25,677 nt of DNA from a virus: positions 1-25,677 of the IMG/VR virus record IMGVR_UViG_3300009610_000082; one strand, written 5' to 3'. The notes beneath the pieces are model-generated. The model had not been told where the DNA came from, made no database searches, and saw only the letters and a list, made by a program, of their open reading frames with translations. This document shows positions 19,893 to 25,677 of the stretch, one piece after another; within the stretch, counting starts at the first letter, position 1, and every line of letters begins with the position of its first letter. The translations under genes were made by a program, and so were the position numbers.

Positions 19893-21995
19893 ATGGCCTT
19901 CGGAACAGTGCTAAACTTCGGCCCAGCGAAGCCTCTGTTAGAGGTTTACAATGAATATCGTGAGCCACGTGGTCTAACCGATGATATAATTGACGCTATG
20001 GGAGCGTCAGTTATGACATTGGAGGAGGCTGGTAAGAAGCCTGGAATTGGCTTCGGGATAACAGGACATAAGGCTAATGGAGCCATCGGCGCAATCGTCT
20101 ACCCCATTAGCCCAGAACAGAGCGCCTGGCAAGCTAGACTCCTGTACGACATGGGTCGTATCGACACCACTCCTGGAGTAGGTGAAACTAAGCCCAGGAA
20201 GTTACAGAAATACTATGTCCCACGAAACTCCATTAACCATCTGTATATTCCTCCACTACTTACAGATTGGTGGGACCCAGATAACAGATACGATCTGCTA
20301 ATCGTTGAAGGTGCGCTAAACGCTGCGCGTCTAGCATCGGCAGGGTTTCGCGCTGTGAGCATAACCGGCGTGTACAACTACCATATATCAGGTAAGACTT
20401 CCCCCATTATACCAGAGCTGATACGTTTTGGTCGAGCCCCCAATGTTATAGACATCTATTCCATGTTCGATTCGGATACAGGTAATCCGGATGCAGATCG
20501 CGGGCTGTACAACGCGACGAACATGTTTATGCAAGACATTATGTCCATTCGTAAGGACAGAAAGAATACTGTATTCATTTGTCGTCCTCCATCGAATCCA
20601 GATGGGAGCAAGAACGGCCCAGATGACTATCTCCATAAGGCAGGGATAGATGAGTTTCGTCGGCTGATACGACAGGAGAAACTTCAGTATAACGACCATC
20701 CATACTTCGAGTTTGAACGGCGAGCATCCGACCAGTACATACTAGAGCAGATGTCCGGTTCGTTGTGGGACTGTTCGCTTCGTGCCCTTGTATCAGTTAA
20801 ACACGCTAATCTTGAACTCTCGTCATGGGGAGAGGTCAATGATATAATGGCAAAGATGCCTAAGCGCATCGCCTTTACTGTAGATAGAGTAATGCGAACA
20901 GGTACTATACGCAAGGCTCGCGGTGTAATGATGAATCCCTCCACTAGTGAGCCATTCTTCCTCGATGAGAAAGCTGATCCACCACAATGGCGGATTAACA
21001 AGTTTAATCCAGACGATGTACCAAAGGCTATCAAAGGTGATATATCCATAGTACACGAAGTCCTTGCGTCTATCAATCGTTCCTCTCCATCCGCCACGGC
21101 TAAGATGTTAACCATCTGGGCCTATCATGCTCAAAATCCATCTCTTACTCCCAAGTATGCCAACCTAATCACTGGTGAGCCTGGTTGTGGTAAGTCAACC
21201 TTAGCCCGCCTTGTGGGGCTGTCCCTATCCAAGAAATTCACTGATATTAATGTAGACTTTAAGTCTGGATTCTCGGGCACATGGAGAGGCTTCGCCTGTA
21301 AAGAATGGGCCGAATTTCAGAAAGAGATGGACCCAGAGTGGCTCAAGAATTTAATCACTTCCCACTCCTACGAAGTGGATAACAAGTATGGGGCCAAGTA
21401 CGTCGAGCCAAATCATACGCTGAACATATTCACTTGTAACGGACTTCAGAGTAAGATACAGGAGGGTGATAGACGGTTCGTGATTAGTGGCTATGGGAGG
21501 GCGGACAATAAAGAGCTGGGACTTGAGTTCGAACGTCAAGTGGGAACAACTATGGCTCCTGGCTTACTTACCAATTACTTCAGATTCTTCCTGCTTAACT
21601 ATGACGCATCCGGCTATGATACAATGGATGTATGGACGGAGATGAGGGACGAGGTGATCGACTCTTCCAAGTCATATAAGACATCAGTCAAAGACTTGAT
21701 CAAAGAAGAACTGGATATGATGCCAGAGTTAGAATGTCCTTCCAATGCTTTACTACAAGTCTTGCTCGATCCCTACAAAGTAAACTTGATCTCATTCCTT
21801 GCAGAGAATGGTCAGCATTTCATTAAGCCACCAATTAAGTTAGTCAAGATTAACGGACATCCTTACAAGTTTACGGCTCACAAGAACCACGAAAAGTGGA
21901 GAAAGGAGATGAACACCGACGAGTACAGGGAACAGTTTAAGTTAAGTGAGAAGTTTCTGAAAATGACTCAATCTCATGGAAAGCTAGATCAATGA
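19893..21995 (+). CDS. TOPRIM primase - SF3-like helicase fusion
   Basis: A 700-residue protein. An N-terminal TOPRIM-type domain is seen at about residues 130-200: L-L-I-V-E-G-A-L-N-A at 134-143 carries the catalytic glutamate, and S-M-F-D-S-D at about 190-195 the acidic pair. The C-terminal ATPase has Walker A G-E-P-G-C-G-K-S-T at 428-436, a W-A-E-F-Q segment near 471 as Walker B, T-C-N-G-L-Q sensor-like and D-R-R-F-V-I near 525. This looks like a helicase of the phage DUF5906/SF3 group. No N-terminal zinc finger is apparent. It would unwind DNA and lay primers at the fork with the polymerase encoded downstream. AAGGA lies upstream. Confidence 0.9.
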   Translation: MAFGTVLNFGPAKPLLEVYNEYREPRGLTDDIIDAMGASVMTLEEAGKKPGIGFGITGHKANGAIGAIVYPISPEQSAWQARLLYDMGRIDTTPGVGETKPRKLQKYYVPRNSINHLYIPPLLTDWWDPDNRYDLLIVEGALNAARLASAGFRAVSITGVYNYHISGKTSPIIPELIRFGRAPNVIDIYSMFDSDTGNPDADRGLYNATNMFMQDIMSIRKDRKNTVFICRPPSNPDGSKNGPDDYLHKAGIDEFRRLIRQEKLQYNDHPYFEFERRASDQYILEQMSGSLWDCSLRALVSVKHANLELSSWGEVNDIMAKMPKRIAFTVDRVMRTGTIRKARGVMMNPSTSEPFFLDEKADPPQWRINKFNPDDVPKAIKGDISIVHEVLASINRSSPSATAKMLTIWAYHAQNPSLTPKYANLITGEPGCGKSTLARLVGLSLSKKFTDINVDFKSGFSGTWRGFACKEWAEFQKEMDPEWLKNLITSHSYEVDNKYGAKYVEPNHTLNIFTCNGLQSKIQEGDRRFVISGYGRADNKELGLEFERQVGTTMAPGLLTNYFRFFLLNYDASGYDTMDVWTEMRDEVIDSSKSYKTSVKDLIKEELDMMPELECPSNALLQVLLDPYKVNLISFLAENGQHFIKPPIKLVKINGHPYKFTAHKNHEKWRKEMNTDEYREQFKLSEKFLKMTQSHGKLDQ

Positions 21996-22111
21996 CAAGG
22001 GATGAGGAAGAAAGAGTGTACTTAGATGGGTGGCGTATGGGGTATCGCATCTATCTGATTTCCAAATTAATTCGTTTGTTAACAGCCGAAATCGCTAGAC
22101 GGCGCACGTGA
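21992..22111 (+). CDS. 39-residue microprotein coupled to the primase-helicase
   Basis: The ATG at 21992 overlaps the primase-helicase stop (ATGA). The product, 39 residues, is charged at both ends with a short hydrophobic core (Y-R-I-Y-L-I-S-K-L-I-R-L-L), as in an amphipathic helix. It ends inside the spacer of the following promoter. No family; supported by coupling only. Confidence 0.45.
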   Translation: MTRDEEERVYLDGWRMGYRIYLISKLIRLLTAEIARRRT

Positions 22112-22164
22112 GTTAGGGTATAATACTCATAGTAGACGGGCCGCGCGTAACAGCGGCGTACTAG
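22096..22164 (+). promoter_or_regulatory. Early promoter and leader hairpin
   Basis: TAGACG at 22096-22101, 17-bp spacer, TATAAT at 22119-22124, followed by ACTCAT; nearly the same as the promoter at 16371-16399. In the leader GCCGC...GCGGC arms can pair, followed by ACTAGTC and CAGGAG. Confidence 0.7.
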
Positions 22165-22177
22165 TCAGGAGTCAAAT

Positions 22178-22678
22178 ATGGAAGCAGAAGGACAGGGGTA
22201 CGTAAATCAAGATGGGGATCAAGAGGTCGAGCTAATCAGAGAGCTAGTCGACATCAAATCAGACCTCGTATCAGAGGCTCTCGCACTCTTCGAGAGACAA
22301 GTTCTAAGCCACAAGGAAATCCTCCACGAGGCACGAGTTTTCGTGCGTATCGCGGAGGAGGCACAGGCCAAGTTCGGCGGCGAGGTGCGCCTCATGACGT
22401 GGATGGGCGTAGCCAAGGCGCTACTCACGATAGACGTCAAGGACTTCAAGGAGGCGACGCCGGTCATTGAGTGGCTAGAGGAAGTAGCACACCTCAAGTG
22501 CAACGAGACCAACGACTCAACGTGGTTCGGACCAGGCGCCCGTAATTTCAGCTTCGGACCATCCTTCCAGCTTACCGCCGACCTCACGAAAGACGCCACC
22601 TGTAAGAAAGTCATCGTGGGGTACGAGGCAGTTGAGCCGCGAGCCATCTACGAGTTCAAATGTACGGAGGCACAATGA
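22178..22678 (+). CDS. Early protein, unknown
   Basis: A 166-residue acidic protein. First half helical and E/L/K-rich (V-E-L-I-R-E-L-V-D-I-K-S-D-L), then W-M-G-V-A-K-A-L-L and a C-terminal beta-rich part (F-S-F-G-P-S-F-Q-L, V-I-V-G-Y-E). CAGGAG lies seven bases before the ATG. Its stop overlaps the next ATG. No family recognised. Confidence 0.75.
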   Translation: MEAEGQGYVNQDGDQEVELIRELVDIKSDLVSEALALFERQVLSHKEILHEARVFVRIAEEAQAKFGGEVRLMTWMGVAKALLTIDVKDFKEATPVIEWLEEVAHLKCNETNDSTWFGPGARNFSFGPSFQLTADLTKDATCKKVIVGYEAVEPRAIYEFKCTEAQ

Positions 22679-22851
22679 GCTGGACACCAGAGCGGCTAGC
22701 CAAGTTTCGCCGCACTATGAAGGCGAAGGCACGTGAGAAGGAGAACGACATTAAGCCATCTAGCGTTCCACGGCCTAAGTTCAAGAAGAAGCCGCGCAAG
22801 TTCTCCGTCCAGACGTTGGGCGACGACATGATCCTGATCCGGCTGCTATGA
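22675..22851 (+). CDS. Small basic protein
   Basis: A 58-residue protein from the ATG at 22675, coupled by ATGA and with GGAGG upstream. Very basic (R-L-A-K-F-R-R-T-M-K-A-K-A-R-E-K, P-K-F-K-K-K-P-R-K), ending in a short hydrophobic strand (M-I-L-I-R-L-L). A DNA-binding or ribonucleoprotein role is possible. Confidence 0.7.
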   Translation: MSWTPERLAKFRRTMKAKAREKENDIKPSSVPRPKFKKKPRKFSVQTLGDDMILIRLL

Positions 22852-23237
22852 TAGACCTTCCCATCTCGTCCCACTTACCGGACATGGTGGACCAGTACAT
22901 CTCTACGAGAGCGCAGAGGCTGGCGGCGGATAGGTTGGCCGCCAGCCTCAAAGAGGCCGAAGATGATATGTACAAGGCTATCATTGCCAAGTATCGGGAG
23001 CAAGGGTTGACAGCCCTTGGCGGCAAGCTAGGCGTTGTAAAGATGAAGGAGTCCATCGAGCCGATAGCAATGGACTGGCCGCAAGTCTGGGCCTACATTG
23101 CGGAGCACGAGGCTTGGGAGCTACTTCATAAGAGGATCACCGTTACGGCGGTGAAGGAGCGCTGGGACGTTGGCGAAGAAATCCCTGGCGTTGGTCGAGT
23201 AACCAAATACTCGTTATCAGTATCTGGAGACAAATGA
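22848..23237 (+). CDS. Conserved small phage protein upstream of SSB-like gene
   Basis: A 129-residue protein whose ATG overlaps the previous stop. Pattern: A-A-D-R-L-A-A-S-L-K-E-A-E-D-D helix, then I-A-K-Y-R-E-Q-G-L-T-A-L-G-G-K-L-G-V-V, a W-A-Y-I-A-E-H segment, L-L-H-K-R-I-T and E-E-I-P-G-V. This layout recurs in phage proteins next to ssDNA-binding proteins; their role is not established. Stop overlaps the start of the next gene. Confidence 0.8.
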   Translation: MIDLPISSHLPDMVDQYISTRAQRLAADRLAASLKEAEDDMYKAIIAKYREQGLTALGGKLGVVKMKESIEPIAMDWPQVWAYIAEHEAWELLHKRITVTAVKERWDVGEEIPGVGRVTKYSLSVSGDK

Positions 23238-23968
23238 TGGCCGAAGCAAAGAAGGCTGAAGCAGGGACTGCCGTAATTGACTACAAGGCAGAGCTGGCGA
23301 AGCTGGCCGTAGCTACCGCAGAGGCTGAGAAGCCGAGCGGCAACTGGGTTAGCTTCAAGAGCGGTATCCTCAGTGTGGCAGGGGTTGCGATCAAAGGTAA
23401 CAAGATGCCCGTGGTCGTTCTCCACGCCATCTTCGAGAACCAGCTCTATGCTAACAAGTATGACCCGAACAACCAGCAGCCTCCGATCTGCTACGCGTTC
23501 GGTGAGACAGACGATGAGCTCAAGCCTCATCCCGAGTCGGCAGAGCCTCAGAACGTCGACTGCAAGACCTGCCCGAAGAACGAGTGGGGCAGTGACCCGG
23601 GAGGTGGTAAGGGGAAGGCGTGTAAGAACGTGCGCCGGTTGGGGATGATTCATCAAAGTGACCTAGCCGACATCGCCAAAGCGCCGGTAGCAATGGCGAA
23701 GATGCCCGTAACCAGCGTTAAGAACTGGGCAACGTTCGCCTCGCAGGTAGCGAACGTCCTGAAACTGCCCCCCGTAGGTGTGATCGCGGAGATGTCGGTC
23801 GAGCCGGATGCGAAGACTCAGTTCCAAGTGAACTTCGCGCTCCTGGACAAGGTCGACGAGCAGCTCCTCCCCGCGCTGTTGAACAAGCGGCGTGAGACTA
23901 CGCCATTGATGTACGCTCCGTATGACAAGCCGACGGAGCGGCAACCGGAACCCGCCAGGAAGTTCTGA
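23234..23968 (+). CDS. Candidate single-stranded DNA-binding protein
   Basis: A 244-residue protein with tandem ATG codons (23234 and 23237; GGAGA is better spaced for the second). The N-terminal part has W-V-S-F-K-S-G-I-L-S-V-A-G and V-V-V-L-H-A-I-F-E-N, the middle C-x2-C (C-K-T-C-P) followed by a glycine-rich loop and G-K-A-C-K, and the C-terminus is acidic to basic. A similar protein is often encoded immediately before phage family A polymerases and presumed to be an SSB or replication accessory protein. Function is inferred from gene order and the Cys pattern. Confidence 0.7.
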   Translation: MMAEAKKAEAGTAVIDYKAELAKLAVATAEAEKPSGNWVSFKSGILSVAGVAIKGNKMPVVVLHAIFENQLYANKYDPNNQQPPICYAFGETDDELKPHPESAEPQNVDCKTCPKNEWGSDPGGGKGKACKNVRRLGMIHQSDLADIAKAPVAMAKMPVTSVKNWATFASQVANVLKLPPVGVIAEMSVEPDAKTQFQVNFALLDKVDEQLLPALLNKRRETTPLMYAPYDKPTERQPEPARKF

Positions 23969-23980
23969 CGGGGGTATCAC

Positions 23981-24014
23981 CCAGGGACCCGCTCTGTTAC
24001 GGACGCGGCCCTGG
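23981..24014 (+). other. Hairpin before DNA polymerase gene
   Basis: CCAGGG at 23981 and CCCTGG at 24009 can pair, with CCGC/GCGG inside. It lies between the SSB-like gene and the AAGGAAG ribosome-binding site; it may regulate polymerase expression or end part of the message. Confidence 0.45.
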
Positions 24015-24036
24015 CTAATACTCCTGAAAGGAAGAT

Positions 24037-25677
24037 ATGGACTTACCTGTAGTAATCGACTTTGAGACCGAGGCCATTGCGCCTTGGCCTCAATATCCGC
24101 CTAAACCAGTGGGCGTAAGCATCTGGTATCCACAGGCTGAGAAACCAGTCTACTTAGGTTGGGGACATCCGAGTGAAAATAACTCTACATTTGAAGAAGC
24201 GCGCAACGCCCTCAGTGCAATCTGGGGACACGAGCTACTGTTCCATTACTCTAGGTTTGACACGGAAGTTGCTCGTGTTCATATGGGTCTGCCCTTTCCG
24301 CATGACCCGCTGCGAGTCCACGATACCCTTTTTCTCAATTACCTGTACGATGTCCACGCGCCGAGTCTATCGCTGAAGCCCAGCGCTGAACGCATACTAG
24401 GTATACCACCTGACGAGAAGGACACACTCGATGCTTGGCTCAAAGCTCATAACCTGCGACCGGGAGCTGATATATGTAAAGCCCCTGGAGATTTGGTGGG
24501 GACATATGCCAACGGGGACACGTTTCGTACCCGCAAGCTGTATGAAGCGTTGCTCGATCACGTCAACAAGACGGGTATGCTCGCTGCCTACCGACGGGAA
24601 CAATGCTTATCTCCTATACTTGCGCAATCTGAAGCCGACGGACTCCGTGTTGACAGAATCAAACTTCAATCGGACTTACCAAGCTATGAAGCAGCGTTCG
24701 TGGAGGCTACAAATAGGCTCCTGGGACTCATAGGGCCGTGCAACCCCGACTCCAGTGCGGAGCTAGCTCGTGCTCTCCTGAAGTCGGGGATGGCCCACGA
24801 GGCTGACTTCCTCCTCACTCCGACGGGGAAGCTGGCCACGAATAAGCAGAGTATGGATCAGGCGATCAAGGATCCAGTCCTACGGAATCTGATCTCTTAT
24901 CGCAGCGCTTTCAAGACCATCCTCGGTACATTTATGCGTCCGTGGATCGAATTCAGTAAGCACGACGGACGCCTGAGGCCTCAGTGGAATCAGGTTAAAG
25001 GTGAAGAATATGGAACAAGAACCGGACGACTCAGCTCCAACGACCCTAACTTCCAGAACGTCCCAACCGAGTTCAAGCTCTCCCCACCGGCGGGCTTGCC
25101 AGCGTTGCCTATGTTACGTCAGTATGTACTCCCCGATGAAGGCCACGTGCTCGTCGCTTCAGACTTCAACGGACAAGAGATGCGAATTGCTGCACATTTC
25201 GCAGAGGGACGGGCCGCTGAAATTTACCGAGATGACCCTAGAGCCGACTTCCATGAGGTCGTCAATGAGATCATTAAGCGGGACGCTGGCATGGACATCG
25301 GGCGGAAGATGGTCAAAATCACCGGCTTCTCGCTGATCTACGGCTCAGGTGTAAAGAGCCTCAGCGAGCTGCTGGGCGTTGACCGAGCGACCGCTGCGCG
25401 TATTCGCTCCCACTACTTCGCAGCGCTACCAGGATTCGAGGAGCTGATGTCGGCAGTAAGCAGCCGAGGCCGTGCTGGCTCCCCCGTCAAGACCTGGGGC
25501 GGGAGACTCATCTATTCCGAGCCTTCAAAGATCATTAAAGGTAGGCATATGGAGTTTAGCTACAAGCTCCTCAACTACTTGATCCAGGGTAGCGCTGCAG
25601 ACCAAACTAAGGAGGCCATCAATGTCGCTGGCTACAAGACTCGCGGGCGCAGGTTTCTGGTTACGGTGCACGACGAA
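24037..25677 (+). CDS. DNA polymerase, family A with 3'-5' exonuclease (partial)
   Basis: 547 codons are visible; the frame is open at the window end. Exonuclease: V-I-D-F-E-T-E at residues 6-12 (D8, E10), then F-H-Y-S-R-F-D, then G-T-Y-A-N-G-D as motif III. Polymerase: motif A V-A-S-D-F-N-G-Q-E-M-R (D376), where the usual Y-S-Q-I-E is F-N-G-Q-E; motif B R423-x3-K427-x7-Y435-G436; and the motif C V-H-D-E, with which the window ends exactly. No 5' nuclease domain. AAGGAAG precedes the ATG. It works with the TOPRIM-helicase and SSB-like proteins as a small replisome. Only the last part after motif C is missing. Confidence 0.95.
   Translation, partial: MDLPVVIDFETEAIAPWPQYPPKPVGVSIWYPQAEKPVYLGWGHPSENNSTFEEARNALSAIWGHELLFHYSRFDTEVARVHMGLPFPHDPLRVHDTLFLNYLYDVHAPSLSLKPSAERILGIPPDEKDTLDAWLKAHNLRPGADICKAPGDLVGTYANGDTFRTRKLYEALLDHVNKTGMLAAYRREQCLSPILAQSEADGLRVDRIKLQSDLPSYEAAFVEATNRLLGLIGPCNPDSSAELARALLKSGMAHEADFLLTPTGKLATNKQSMDQAIKDPVLRNLISYRSAFKTILGTFMRPWIEFSKHDGRLRPQWNQVKGEEYGTRTGRLSSNDPNFQNVPTEFKLSPPAGLPALPMLRQYVLPDEGHVLVASDFNGQEMRIAAHFAEGRAAEIYRDDPRADFHEVVNEIIKRDAGMDIGRKMVKITGFSLIYGSGVKSLSELLGVDRATAARIRSHYFAALPGFEELMSAVSSRGRAGSPVKTWGGRLIYSEPSKIIKGRHMEFSYKLLNYLIQGSAADQTKEAINVAGYKTRGRRFLVTVHDE

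Noticed and set aside
1-25677. T7-type phage RNA polymerase promoters or tRNA genes
   Set aside because: No conserved 20-bp phage-polymerase promoter was noticed, and no cloverleaf-like sequence with a TTC-loop consensus stood out; the promoters look like host sigma70 type.

Overview
This window reads as part of the genome of a tailed double-stranded DNA phage with a short tail (podovirus-like), probably infecting a Gram-negative bacterium. Evidence is a compact virion operon containing a P22/Sf6-type large terminase, a very large portal, a scaffold, an HK97-fold capsid, and short-tail adaptor and nozzle proteins. A divergent early operon carries a TOPRIM primase-helicase and a family A DNA polymerase. 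The host cannot be named from the sequence. No integrase, phage RNA polymerase, tRNA or CRISPR array was seen.

Layout. From 14257 down to 1, on the minus strand, lies the late operon. It holds a small hydrophilic protein, a holin-like membrane protein, a Q/G/M-rich protein, small packaging-region proteins, a zincin-like HEMQH protein, TerL, portal, a small conserved protein, scaffold, major capsid, a repeat-poor structural protein, a lipoprotein, a head/tail protein with a coiled coil, a tail adaptor, a nozzle-like protein, a cupin-like protein, and the start of an ejection-type virion protein. Many junctions are ATGA or TAATG overlaps, so translation is probably coupled. From 16447 to the right end, on the plus strand, lies the early/replication operon. 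It begins with about ten small unknown proteins separated by promoters and hairpins, then primase-helicase, more small proteins, an SSB-like protein, and DNA polymerase, which is cut by the window end exactly in its VHDE motif C.

The unusual part is the control region between the two operons, 14258-16446. From 14452 to 15249 I find no CA dinucleotide and only one TG, where about 50 of each would be expected. Two intact open frames lie in this tract. The first (14628-15017) is a clear homologue of the normal gene at 16447-16935, but residues that need CA or TG in their codons (His, Gln, Met, Cys) have been replaced and only one Trp remains. Both frames lack any NTG start codon: behind the first one's ribosome-binding site sits ATT, and at the second ATA or ATT. 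Next to the tract is a small minus-strand gene (15445-15717) whose coding strand has no TG except in its ATG. It is flanked by two arrays of CACTG boxes spaced at 10 or 12 bp, nearly all in one orientation. A set of GTTAC(C) iterons follows. I infer an origin/early-control locus in which this dinucleotide is deliberately absent from one part and concentrated in another; the mechanism is unknown.

Regulation. Two promoter families recur: TTTACT-17 bp-TA(A/G)(A/G)(A/C)T-like, and TAGACG-17 bp-TATAAT/TAGACT. Many early transcripts begin with a CTAG-rich palindrome or hairpin, and several genes end in strong hairpins.
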